64,000 bases of DNA, from contig JAEURJ010000005.1 of assembly GCA_016789305.1 (NCBI GenBank), positions 1 to 64,000 on the forward strand, in the 5' to 3' direction. The position numbers were made by a program, and so were the translations under genes. The stretch is from Anaerolineales bacterium (GTDB lineage: Bacteria; Chloroflexota; Anaerolineae; Anaerolineales; Villigracilaceae). Positions within the stretch are counted from its first letter, which is position 1, and each line of letters starts with the position of its first letter. The notes under the pieces are model-generated. The model ran no database searches, was not told the origin of the DNA, and saw only the letters and a program-made list of their open reading frames with translations. Of the stretch, positions 50,492-59,003 are shown piece by piece.

Positions 50492-51862
50492 CTATCGATT
50501 TCTCTCTTTTATCAATCTTTTTGCCATATCTTCAAGGACTCGCGATCCAAGATTTAAAGGAATTGCAGCTTCAGCATGTGCAGAAATTAATGGAGATATT
50601 GCATTCGGGAAACGCGACGAGGCTAGTTGATCAAAGAGTGTCAAAGCATCTGCCAAACGTGGATATTGATCAGGCTCTGCACGACTGGCATCTTCATGGG
50701 AAATATCCAACATTGGTAAGGAGGCTACCACTCTAGCACCCGATTTTGTTTTATAAAACAATTTTCTACCAAAGTATGTATCATCGCCATATTTTTTCTT
50801 GCTATCTGAAAATACGATATTCTTCTTGATATATTCGTCAGATATCAAAGCAAAGGTTTGGGGTAAAAACATACCAAATGTGCCGTTTTTATTTTGATCT
50901 ATACGTTCAAAGTGATTCACAAAAAAGCCTGTTTTCTCAACTCCAACAAGCAAAATATCGGCACCATCTGTATACTCTTTAGCTTTTTCATTAATTCGTC
51001 TCAACTCCTCCTTGACCGGTATTAGTAATCCAGCAGGATTGCCAAAGAGCGCAAGAGGTCCATCTATCACGAGCCCAACATCTTTTAACAAATAGAGCAG
51101 GTTATTTTGTTCGAACCACCTTAGTATGTGAATAATTGAAACACGCTCAATAGTTTGCATAATTTCTGCAAACATCGCACCGTTTGCGCTATCAGACACC
51201 ATACCTTCATGAATACGCAATGCATCGGTAGAATACAAGGTCCCTTGTTTTACACATTCACACTTGTAAGTAAATTCACCAAACTTATAGTTTCCCTGAG
51301 GAGAAAGGCAATTATCTTTAAAAGGGCATTTTTGCCTTACAGCTTCTGACTTTTTATATTTCAAGAGAGCTTGATAAGTATCTAATAGTGTCTCTGCATC
51401 TGAAAAAAGCCTAGTTTCTTGAAAAGTTTCAAATAAAGCCTTTCTTAATGAAGCAACTGGAGATTGTTCATCATCAATAACAATGTTACACCCAGGGAAA
51501 GCTCTATCTACTGACGTAGCATTTTCAGTCTCTCGAAAGGCTTTCGGGTCTACAGGTCTTTGCGTATCAAGTTCGCGAATTTTGGCAATGTCCATCAAAA
51601 CAGCAGAAACTGTTACATATCCAATTTCAGAGCCAGGAAAGCCTTTTTCAACTTGCACAGGTTGATGACTACCGTCGATTGCCAGCACTAGTTCAGGCTC
51701 CCAACTCTTGGTTGTAATGTCAGAAAGTTTCAATACTGATAGCGCGAGTTCATCTTGGCTTATGTCTCTTTGCTTTGCACGGCGCAACAAGCCTTGTACT
51801 CGTTCATTTTCAGTAAGTCGTCTGATAGATCGATATTCTGCAAATTCACCATCATGTGGCAT
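50492..51862 (-). CDS. NurA-like nuclease with Cys-rich insertion
   Basis: A 456-residue protein with the NurA-domain signs: LAIDGSHQPV near residue 61 (Asp63 as metal ligand), LVIDGPLALFGNP near 270 and a C-terminal HAEAAIPLNLG with the conserved His. NurA is a 5'-3' nuclease that works with the HerA translocase in DNA end resection. A ~50-residue insertion with Cys residues (CPFKDNC, then YKCECVK) near 180-210 suggests a zinc site. It is 10 nt from the HerA stop, so the pair is cotranscribed. Confidence 0.8.
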   Translation of the reverse strand: MPHDGEFAEYRSIRRLTENERVQGLLRRAKQRDISQDELALSVLKLSDITTKSWEPELVLAIDGSHQPVQVEKGFPGSEIGYVTVSAVLMDIAKIRELDTQRPVDPKAFRETENATSVDRAFPGCNIVIDDEQSPVASLRKALFETFQETRLFSDAETLLDTYQALLKYKKSEAVRQKCPFKDNCLSPQGNYKFGEFTYKCECVKQGTLYSTDALRIHEGMVSDSANGAMFAEIMQTIERVSIIHILRWFEQNNLLYLLKDVGLVIDGPLALFGNPAGLLIPVKEELRRINEKAKEYTDGADILLVGVEKTGFFVNHFERIDQNKNGTFGMFLPQTFALISDEYIKKNIVFSDSKKKYGDDTYFGRKLFYKTKSGARVVASLPMLDISHEDASRAEPDQYPRLADALTLFDQLASSRFPNAISPLISAHAEAAIPLNLGSRVLEDMAKRLIKERNR

Positions 51863-51872
51863 ATAAAGCTCT

Positions 51873-53993
51873 CTATTGTGTTGGTAATTCGAATTTTTTT
51901 ACTTGAACAGGAATTACGAATAAATTACTTAACGTTTTCACCCTTAAAAACCCTTTATCTTGCGCACGGATAATCGAGGATTCAAAATCCGCAAAGTCAT
52001 AAAACTTTTTAAGTTCCCTTGTTTCATCTGTATTGTTCAGATGCCCAATAAACCAATTAGAAGTGTTTTTCAGAATATTCTTCTGTATACTGCTTACTTC
52101 TTGCGTAACATAGATCATTCCTAACTTATATTTTGCGCCTTCTTTTGCAGTCCTGACCCAGATATCTGTTAAATCTGTCTCTTTATCGGAAGGTAGTAAA
52201 TTGTGAGCCTCTTCAATATAAATCAAAATATCTTGAGGCAGCTTGCCAGCTCTAAACATTTTTTGATTTTCTCGGAAGATTTTCCACATAACACGTTCTG
52301 CAACAGACTCATTTATTTTAGGCTCCCCACTTGATTGATCGACGATAACCAATCTCCCGGCCATTAAATCCTTGTAAATATCGTCAGCATAATCCGTTGA
52401 AACGTTTGAAGTATGCTGGGTTGCAACCACTCCCATTAAGTTGGTAGCTTTAGGATAAGCAAACATCTCCAGTAAACGGCGAAGGTCAGGATCTGCCCAT
52501 CCCTGCCCCGTACTTGATTTTCTTATATAAGCAGTATTAAAGGCAGTGTAAGTGTCCGTCTTAAGAAAATAATAAAGTCCTTCAAACGCCGCAGCAAGAG
52601 CGTCCCAATTAGGTGTGGTTGATAAAATATCCCCGCCAGATTTTATCGCCTGCTCAAAATCTTTTTCTTTACTAGTAGGTTGAAAGCCTTGCATCGCTGC
52701 AATCAAATCTTTGTTAAATAGCTTGTCAATAACAGGCTTCATGCCTGCTGGCAATGCAAAGCCAGCTTTTTTCAATAGCGTTCGATAGACCAATACACGT
52801 CTTTTGTATTTAGTAATTTCGCTTTGATATTCTTTGTCATCAAAATATTTCTTATCAGGCTCATTAAACTCGACCAAACAAAAATTCGTTATGTATTGCG
52901 CCCCACTTATATCTCCCATAGCGATATTAATCATCTCTTTGCCAATTTGCAACATTGTCTCGTCATAAAAATTTATCAACATTAATTTTCGGTCTGGGTC
53001 ATCTGGATGAGAAAGTACTCCATAAGTTACAACGTCCTCTTTGACGCCTTTTTGTTTATTCGATCGCCAAACATTTTTGAGGGCAGTCTTGTTGATAGAA
53101 CTTTTATTTGCACTATCTTGCGTGTTTTCATTGGCATATTCACCATTGGGATCAAAAATCACCTGGCCGATACGCAGTGCCTTTTCATCAAACCGTAAAT
53201 CAAAAACTGACTTGGCAATAATTTTGGTTGTATTTGACTTTCCAGTTCTGGTCATGCCGAACAACGCAGTCTTTTGTTCAAGAAGATCTGCAGGGCTTAT
53301 ACTAACGGTAACGTTTGACACACCTTGAAATGCACGATTTGTCGATGCATATCTTATCTCACCAATAGAGACCCGAGACTGATTTCTTAAGTCTAATTTA
53401 CGCTCAGGGTCCTGATAATTGACTATTTGTTGCAGAGCCTCTTGATTTGGCTTAAATACTTTCAGACCTTTATTTGGATAATAATTTGACAAGTCACTAC
53501 CAAACTTCAAGGACAAATCTCCACTATTATTATTCTCTAAAAAGAACGTTCCAATTACTCGACACTTTATACCTGCAAACGATAAAAGATTATTCGTTTG
53601 AGCATCCATAGTTTCGGGGCTATCCCAATGCTGGCTAATTTCCCCACTCACACGTTGTGCACTTTGAGTGCGAATTCTTTCTGCTTCTACATCACCGGGA
53701 AGTTGAGAGGCATCCATAACTCTAAGCAAAATAATTGAACTATCTTCTAGAGAGTAGTCAATTTTTTCCTCTGGGTCTGTTACACGTGTTGCAATAAGAA
53801 AACTTAAGCTCGGAATTCCACCCACTTTCTTTCTATGATGATCATGAATCTGGACTAAAGCTGTTTCATAACTAATCGAATAAACTTCACCAACATATTG
53901 CCCTGGCTGAACAAGGCTCTTGAACAATTTTTTCGCTGCATCAACTAACTTATTCGCATCTTTTTCTTTAATTTCATTTTCTAATGATGACAT
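51873..53993 (-). CDS. HerA-type hexameric DNA translocase
   Basis: A 706-residue ATPase of the HerA/FtsK superfamily. Walker A GMTRTGKS lies at about residues 246-253, Walker B with the catalytic Glu in ILIYIEEAHNLLP near 590, and a C-terminal arginine-finger-rich region follows. The N-terminal ~200 residues form the HAS-barrel-like domain typical of HerA. GGGAG stands 6 nt before the ATG. It is first in a tight four-gene operon on AT-rich DNA (one 60-base line counted by eye at 43% GC against 68% in the neighbouring nrdJ). Confidence 0.88.
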   Translation of the reverse strand: MSSLENEIKEKDANKLVDAAKKLFKSLVQPGQYVGEVYSISYETALVQIHDHHRKKVGGIPSLSFLIATRVTDPEEKIDYSLEDSSIILLRVMDASQLPGDVEAERIRTQSAQRVSGEISQHWDSPETMDAQTNNLLSFAGIKCRVIGTFFLENNNSGDLSLKFGSDLSNYYPNKGLKVFKPNQEALQQIVNYQDPERKLDLRNQSRVSIGEIRYASTNRAFQGVSNVTVSISPADLLEQKTALFGMTRTGKSNTTKIIAKSVFDLRFDEKALRIGQVIFDPNGEYANENTQDSANKSSINKTALKNVWRSNKQKGVKEDVVTYGVLSHPDDPDRKLMLINFYDETMLQIGKEMINIAMGDISGAQYITNFCLVEFNEPDKKYFDDKEYQSEITKYKRRVLVYRTLLKKAGFALPAGMKPVIDKLFNKDLIAAMQGFQPTSKEKDFEQAIKSGGDILSTTPNWDALAAAFEGLYYFLKTDTYTAFNTAYIRKSSTGQGWADPDLRRLLEMFAYPKATNLMGVVATQHTSNVSTDYADDIYKDLMAGRLVIVDQSSGEPKINESVAERVMWKIFRENQKMFRAGKLPQDILIYIEEAHNLLPSDKETDLTDIWVRTAKEGAKYKLGMIYVTQEVSSIQKNILKNTSNWFIGHLNNTDETRELKKFYDFADFESSIIRAQDKGFLRVKTLSNLFVIPVQVKKFELPTQ

Positions 53994-54047
53994 AAAATTC
54001 TCCCAAAGCCTTATTAGAACTTTTACGCAAAATATTAAGCTACAAAC

Positions 54048-54093
54048 TTACAAGGAGGCAGTGGTCATCAATCAAACCAACTGTCTCCTTGTA
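54048..54093. repeat. Imperfect inverted repeat at the right edge of the island
   Basis: TTACAAGGAGGCAGTGGT-like arm (54048-54065) and a complementary arm (54076-54093) with two mismatches. It lies between the herA and nrdJ genes. It lacks a clear T-tract, so a terminator is possible but weak; it may also mark the island boundary. Confidence 0.55.
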
Positions 54094-54108
54094 ATTATAC
54101 TCACTTCA

Positions 54109-56676
54109 CTAGCACTCACTAAACCCACAGGCGTAGCACTTGCGGCAGCCTTCTTCGTTGACCACGGCCGCTTCCCCACACTCGGGGCAGATGTCACCGA
54201 TCTTCATTTTGGCGCCTGCGGCTTCGTGCGGGATGTGACTTCCGCCGCTCTTGACCTCTTCGATGGTCACCGTGCCGTCTTTCTCGCGCAGGTACTGGTC
54301 GAGCACCTGACCGATGCCGTCTGGCAGGGAGCGCACACGGTTGGGGCCAAAGCCGAGCGAACGTCCGCCGCCGATGCCGATCAACTGCACGACGACCTCG
54401 CGCATTCTATCGGTGGGCGCCACCGGCGAGGCAAGGCGCAGGATATAGGAGATCAAGCGTCCGATGGCCTCGGAGACCGCGGCGATCTCGGAGCCCGCCT
54501 TGGCGGTGTTGACGAAGGCCTCGAAGGGCTGGGTCCCGCCGTTTTCGTTGATCGTGATGAAGGCCTTGCCCACGGGCGTTTCGGTGGTGAAGGTCTTGCC
54601 GTGCAGGGTTTTCGGTCGCGGCTTCTTGGTTTCGTGCCAGATGGAGGGAGATGCCGTTTGAGCAGGCGCAGGCGCGGGTTCGGCCTGAGGCGCTTTCTTA
54701 TCCGCAGTGGCTTTGGTTTCGAGGACGACGATATCGCGGGAGCCGGTCACATAGACGGTGATTCCCTTGCAGCCCAATTCCCAGGCGGTCATGTAGGCTT
54801 CGGCCACGTCTGCCTCGGTGGCGTTCTCGTGGAAGTTGACGGTCTTCGAAAGCGAGTTATCCACGAAGGCCTGCAGCGCGCCCTGCATGTAGACGTGCTC
54901 TTCGGCAGTGATATCGGCGGAGACCACGAAGGTATCGCGCACGGCCTGTGGAAGTTCGGTGATGTTCTGGCAGGTGCCTTCGTTCATCACCTGCTCGACG
55001 ATCTCCTGGCGTTTCTCTTCGCCGAGGCCGAGCTTCTTGAGGGCTTCATCGAAGCGCGGGCTGGCGTAGGTGAGTTTCAGATCCTTGCCGTTGTCGTTGA
55101 CGTGGCGGATGTAGGCCAACGCGAAGACGGGTTCACAGCCATAGCCTTCACAACCTGCGACGGTGGCGATGGTGCCGGTCGGCGCGACGGTGGTCTGCGC
55201 GGCGTTGCGGATGCCGTGCTGCTTGATGCCGCTGGTGATCGCATCCCACTTAACCTCGGGCCTGTTCCAGTTATTCTTATAGGGAGCCAGCGCCTTGGGC
55301 GCGGTCCACTTCATATCGTCCATGTCGTAAATGGAACCTTCGATGGCGGGGAAAGGTCCGCGCTCTTCGGCAAGTTCCACACTGGTCTTCATCGCATGAT
55401 AGCGCACGAACTCCATCACCTGCGCGCCGAATTCCTGACCTTCCTTCGAACCGTAACGCACGCCCGCGTGATACATCAGGTCGGCAAGGCCCATGATGCC
55501 CAGGCCGATGCGGCGCGCCTTGTGCGCGGCTTCTGTCAACTGCGGGACAGCGGGCACATACGCATTCGCTTCGACCACGTCATCGAGGAAGCGCGTGGCA
55601 GTCACGACAGACTGGCGAAGCGTTTCCCAATCGACGGTGCCATCGGGTCCGCAGTGCTCGTTCAAGTTGACCGAACCGAGACAGCAGTTTTCATACGGTC
55701 CCAACCATTGCTCGCCGCACGGGTTTGTGGCTTCGAGCGGATACAAATGAGGAACGGGGTTTCCACGGTTGGCGGCATCCAGGAACAACATGCCAGGCTC
55801 GCCGTTGTGGTGCGCCTGCTTGACGATCTTGTTGAACAGGTCCCGTGCCTTGACGGTCTTATACGTGTGGACCGTGATGCCTGCGGCTTCGGCTTGTTCG
55901 AGCGTGCCGCTGAATCCCTTCTGCTTCATCTCGGCGATATCGGGGAAGCGCAGCGCCCAATCCGTATCGTCCTTGACGGCCTGCATGAACGCATCGGTGA
56001 TGCCGACGGAAATGTTGAAGTTGGTGATCTGGTTCTCGTTGATCTTGCAGGTGATGAAATCTTCCACATCCGGGTGGTCCACGCGTAACACGGCCATGTT
56101 CGCGCCGCGGCGGGTGCCGCCCTGTGCGATCTCACCGAAGGCATGGTCATACACTCTTAAGAATCCCACGGGGCCGGTTGCCTGCCCTGCGGAAGTTTGT
56201 ACCAATGCACCCTTGGGGCGCAGCCGTGAAAAGGAAAAGCCGTTGCCGCCGCCTGTCTGCTGGATCAAGGCTGCGTCACGCAGGGTTTGGAAGATGCCCG
56301 CGCTGTGACGTCCCATGTCATCGGTGATCGGGAGCACAAAACACGCGGCGAGCTGTCCCAGCGGGGTTCCCGCACCGGTAAAGGTGGGAGAGTTCGGGAA
56401 AAACTTCTTGCTGGAAAGCAGGTGATAATATTCGACGGTGCGTTTGGCGACATCACCGTTCCATTCTTCTTCGACCTTTGCCACATGGTAGGCCACGCGC
56501 CAGAACATCTCTTCGACGTTCTCGGCGGGCTTGCCATCGTCACCGCGGCGCACGTAGCGTTTTTGCAGCACCTGGCGCGCGTTATCGGTCAACGCAGCCT
56601 TGGGCATTCCCTTCGCGATCGGCGGGGTGGGCAGCAGTCCGTTCTTTACTTTGGGTTCAGCAGATTTTGCAACCAT
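54109..56676 (-). CDS. nrdJ: Class II (B12-dependent) ribonucleotide reductase
   Basis: An 855-residue adenosylcobalamin-dependent ribonucleoside-diphosphate reductase. The finger-loop [21 protein letters not shown] holds the active-site cysteine near residue 322, followed by the barrel; a TSCPD-like domain spans about 650-740 and the C-terminal zinc ribbon CPECG...[12 protein letters not shown] carries the redox cysteines. It makes deoxynucleotides with or without oxygen. nrdR lies upstream in the same direction, 212 nt away, with an interspersed repeat between. Confidence 0.95.
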   Translation of the reverse strand: MVAKSAEPKVKNGLLPTPPIAKGMPKAALTDNARQVLQKRYVRRGDDGKPAENVEEMFWRVAYHVAKVEEEWNGDVAKRTVEYYHLLSSKKFFPNSPTFTGAGTPLGQLAACFVLPITDDMGRHSAGIFQTLRDAALIQQTGGGNGFSFSRLRPKGALVQTSAGQATGPVGFLRVYDHAFGEIAQGGTRRGANMAVLRVDHPDVEDFITCKINENQITNFNISVGITDAFMQAVKDDTDWALRFPDIAEMKQKGFSGTLEQAEAAGITVHTYKTVKARDLFNKIVKQAHHNGEPGMLFLDAANRGNPVPHLYPLEATNPCGEQWLGPYENCCLGSVNLNEHCGPDGTVDWETLRQSVVTATRFLDDVVEANAYVPAVPQLTEAAHKARRIGLGIMGLADLMYHAGVRYGSKEGQEFGAQVMEFVRYHAMKTSVELAEERGPFPAIEGSIYDMDDMKWTAPKALAPYKNNWNRPEVKWDAITSGIKQHGIRNAAQTTVAPTGTIATVAGCEGYGCEPVFALAYIRHVNDNGKDLKLTYASPRFDEALKKLGLGEEKRQEIVEQVMNEGTCQNITELPQAVRDTFVVSADITAEEHVYMQGALQAFVDNSLSKTVNFHENATEADVAEAYMTAWELGCKGITVYVTGSRDIVVLETKATADKKAPQAEPAPAPAQTASPSIWHETKKPRPKTLHGKTFTTETPVGKAFITINENGGTQPFEAFVNTAKAGSEIAAVSEAIGRLISYILRLASPVAPTDRMREVVVQLIGIGGGRSLGFGPNRVRSLPDGIGQVLDQYLREKDGTVTIEEVKSGGSHIPHEAAGAKMKIGDICPECGEAAVVNEEGCRKCYACGFSEC

Positions 56677-56714
56677 CTTTGTACTCTCCTATAAAAATTA
56701 TTCTTGTGGTCGTA

Positions 56715-56823
56715 TGTCATCCTGAGCCGCGCTCTTGCTCTCCCTGCACAGAACGCAGGACGGTGTGCGGCGAAGGATCTCTCTCGTCATGTAAGAGATT
56801 CTTCGCTAACGCTCAGAATGACA
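56715..56823. repeat. MITE-like repeat between nrdR and nrdJ
   Basis: 109 bp bounded by TGTCATCCTGAG and CTCAGAATGACA, near-perfect terminal inverted repeats. The GTCATTCTGAG...GAAGAATCTC type is common in Anaerolineae-like genomes (from memory). Internal part contains AGAGATTCTTCGC and AAGGATCTCTC. No transposase nearby. Confidence 0.75.
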
Positions 56824-56888
56824 CCATTAATTTCGAAACAAAAAGGCAAAGACACTCCCCCCTTTGCGGGTGCTCTGCCTGTATTTCC

Positions 56889-57338
56889 CTAGTCTTCGAG
56901 TAATTGGTCGATCTCGGTGCGGATGGATTTCAAGTCATCCAATCCCAAATACACAATCGCATAGCGGACGTAGGCGATCTGGTCCACCTCCTTCAAGGTC
57001 TCCATCACAAGGTCGCCGACAATGCGGGAGGTCACTTCCGCCTTGCCGAGTTTCTGCAGCTTGGATTCCACGGCACCGATCATGCGCTCGATGTCCGCCG
57101 CGGAGACGGGTCTCTTGGCGCAAGAGATGCGAATTCCCCGCGCCAGTTTCTCGCGGTCGAACTCTTCCCGTCCGCCGTCCTGTTTGACGATGAGCGGTGT
57201 GGCTAATATGGGTCTTTCATAACTGCTAAATCGCTGGCGGCATTTCAAACATTCGCGCCGGCGTCGAATCCCCCCGTGGCTGTCGTGGGAAGTATCGAGA
57301 ACTTTCGAGTCATGATGCTTGCAATAAGGACAACGCAT
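56889..57338 (-). CDS. nrdR: NrdR, transcriptional repressor of ribonucleotide reductase genes
   Basis: A 149-residue repressor with an N-terminal zinc ribbon (CPYC near residues 3-6, CLKC near 31) followed by an ATP-cone domain (GGREEFDREKLARGI). It senses dATP/ATP and binds tandem NrdR boxes. Two AT-centred palindromes 31 bp apart lie just upstream (57376-57416), so autoregulation is likely. Together with nrdJ it forms a likely operon. Confidence 0.95.
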   Translation of the reverse strand: MRCPYCKHHDSKVLDTSHDSHGGIRRRRECLKCRQRFSSYERPILATPLIVKQDGGREEFDREKLARGIRISCAKRPVSAADIERMIGAVESKLQKLGKAEVTSRIVGDLVMETLKEVDQIAYVRYAIVYLGLDDLKSIRTEIDQLLED

Positions 57339-57375
57339 CCAGGAAATCGCTCCATTTTTAGAACATATGTTAGAG

Positions 57376-57416
57376 CCATATATGGGCGTTCGAGCGCTGC
57401 ATCCCCGTATATATGG
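57376..57416 (-). promoter_or_regulatory. Putative tandem NrdR boxes
   Basis: CCATATATGG (57376-57385) and CGTATATATGG (57406-57416); aligned on TATATGG the two are exactly 31 bp apart, the spacing usual for NrdR box pairs. The flanks differ from the ACACTATATATAGTGT consensus. Confidence 0.65.
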
Positions 57417-57526
57417 TCAAAGTGTTTGGCATTTTAGCACCGTCCCTGCTTATTTGACAAGGGGCGATTACCATGCGCGAATCTTAAAATATTGCATGAA
57501 ATGAAATTTAAGGGAATCGATTTATC

Positions 57527-57692
57527 GCATGTCGTTGCGACGAGCCTCAAACGGCGAGGATGCTTTTTCCGACGACACTTGCGCCACAGTGCGGATGCAG
57601 TGCAGATGAGCAATCTCCCGCAAATTGGTTTTTGCTTGTTAATGGGAGGTTGCTTCGCCGCCCAATCACGGCGGCTCGCAACGACATCATGC
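57527..57692. repeat. Second MITE-like repeat before the DUF58 gene
   Basis: About 166 bp with terminal inverted repeats GCATGTCGTTGCGACGAGCC and GGCTCGCAACGACATCATGC (with small gaps); the interior includes AATCTCCCGC and GGGAGGTTGCTTCG. It is of the GTCATTGCGAG type known from several Chloroflexota. It underlies the apparent N-terminal extension of the DUF58 reading frame. Confidence 0.75.
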
Positions 57693-57737
57693 AATAAACC
57701 CATTCCGCAAGGGGATGTCTTCTTAATTCCAACACGC

Positions 57738-57743
57738 TATAAT
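57738..57743 (+). promoter_or_regulatory. -10 box of the DUF58 gene, probable leaderless start
   Basis: Consensus TATAAT with 6 nt to the ATG at 57750. No Shine-Dalgarno sequence between. Confidence 0.55.
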
Positions 57744-57749
57744 CATCAG

Positions 57750-59003
57750 ATGAAACTCCGCGTTCGTCAGCCGTTCGTTGGCGTGCTGATCGCATTCCTT
57801 CTGGGACTGCAGATCGCCGAACCTTCGCGCGTCTCGACGATCCTGCTCGTCGCCATCGGCGGCATCTTTCTCGTTTCGTTTTACTGGTCGCGTTCATTGG
57901 GCAGGGATTTGCAATTGCGCCGCGAGACCCGTTTACGATTACTGCAGGTCGGGGGACATATCGAAGAACGTCTTTCGTTATCAAACACATCCTTGTTCCC
58001 GGCACCGTATATCGAACTCATCGATCAGTCCACGATGCCGGATTTCAACGCGAGCAAAACCACAAGCATCAGCGCCGGCGCCATCGACCAGTGGACGGTC
58101 CATGCGATGTGCACACAACGCGGCATGTTTTCCTTGGGCGATGCGATCATCAAGACCGGCGACCCGTTCGGAATTTTCGAAGCCACCCTCCCCGCCTCCC
58201 AACGGACCTCGATCCTGGTCCTGCCCCAGGTATCGGCCCTGCCCGATCTCAGCATCGTGCCATCGGGATTGCTGGGCGAAGGTCAGCCGCGAAGAAATGC
58301 GCCGCAGCAAACCATGCACGCCTCCACCGTCCGCGAGTTTGCAGAAGGCGACAGCACACGCCTGATCCACTGGCCCACCACCGCGCGCATGAACAAGACC
58401 TTCGTCCGCTTGTTGGAAAGCGCGCCCGAAGGAAATTGGTGGGTCCTGCTCGATCTCGATCAAAAGAACATGTTCGGTTCGGGTTGGGATTCCATCGAAG
58501 AACAAAGTGTGGGGCTGGCCGCATCGCTCGCCGATCTCGGCCTGCGCTCGCGCAAATCGGTGGGCATGATCAGCAACGGCGAAGAACTCGCCTGGCTCCG
58601 TCCGCAAAAAGGCGAAGGACAAAAATGGGAGATCCTGCAAACCCTGGCTGTCGCAAAGCCGGGCCGGCTCACGCTCTCCGCGTTCTTCGATAAGATGCAG
58701 GCTTCGCTTGGCAAACATCACAGCCTGTTGATCATCACCGCTTCCACCCAGGCGGACTGGGTCAAGTCACTGCCTACGTTGATAAAACGCGGCGTTATCC
58801 CCACCGTGCTCATCATGGATACCTCCAGCTTCGGCGGCACGTCAACCGATGCGCTGTCCTCCGTCCTTGCAAATCGCAACATCCGTCATCACATTATTCC
58901 GCGCGGGTTGATCGAAGCTCCCAAAATGGACGCCACTCCCTCCGATCAGTGGGCGTGGCGTGCCACGTCCACTGGCCAGTTCATCCCGGTGAAGGCGTCA
59001 TGA
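57750..59003 (+). CDS. DUF58-domain membrane protein
   Basis: A 417-residue protein. Two membrane segments near the N-terminus (about 10-48) are followed by the DUF58 region with REFAEGDSTRLIHWPTTARM near residue 197, which is a von Willebrand A-like signature. DUF58 proteins usually stand beside MoxR ATPases in envelope-maintenance clusters; no MoxR lies here. The start at 57750 follows a TATAAT box; longer frames run through the repeat. It overlaps the next gene by ATGA. Confidence 0.85.
   Translation: MKLRVRQPFVGVLIAFLLGLQIAEPSRVSTILLVAIGGIFLVSFYWSRSLGRDLQLRRETRLRLLQVGGHIEERLSLSNTSLFPAPYIELIDQSTMPDFNASKTTSISAGAIDQWTVHAMCTQRGMFSLGDAIIKTGDPFGIFEATLPASQRTSILVLPQVSALPDLSIVPSGLLGEGQPRRNAPQQTMHASTVREFAEGDSTRLIHWPTTARMNKTFVRLLESAPEGNWWVLLDLDQKNMFGSGWDSIEEQSVGLAASLADLGLRSRKSVGMISNGEELAWLRPQKGEGQKWEILQTLAVAKPGRLTLSAFFDKMQASLGKHHSLLIITASTQADWVKSLPTLIKRGVIPTVLIMDTSSFGGTSTDALSSVLANRNIRHHIIPRGLIEAPKMDATPSDQWAWRATSTGQFIPVKAS

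Noticed and set aside
46944..53993. Prophage or integrative element
   Set aside because: No integrase, capsid, terminase or transposase genes are seen and no tRNA with a matching att repeat flanks the region, so I call it an island, not a phage.
53920..56088. A 722-residue plus-strand reading frame
   Set aside because: It lies antisense to nrdJ, whose class II motifs and zinc ribbon are plain. High GC gives long open frames on the other strand, and the frame's composition is His/Gly/Asp-rich with no motif.
57492..57749. N-terminal extension of the DUF58 protein
   Set aside because: This part is built from the MITE-like repeat; the true start follows a TATAAT box at 57750.
58091..58693. Plus-strand frame inside the DUF58 gene
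   Set aside because: It is an alternative frame of the DUF58 gene, with His/Arg/Pro-rich composition and no motif.
58949..58999. Upstream start of the TgpA-like protein
   Set aside because: The ATG at 59000 overlaps the DUF58 stop (ATGA) and begins a clean membrane-protein N-terminus; the longer start only adds 17 unrelated residues.
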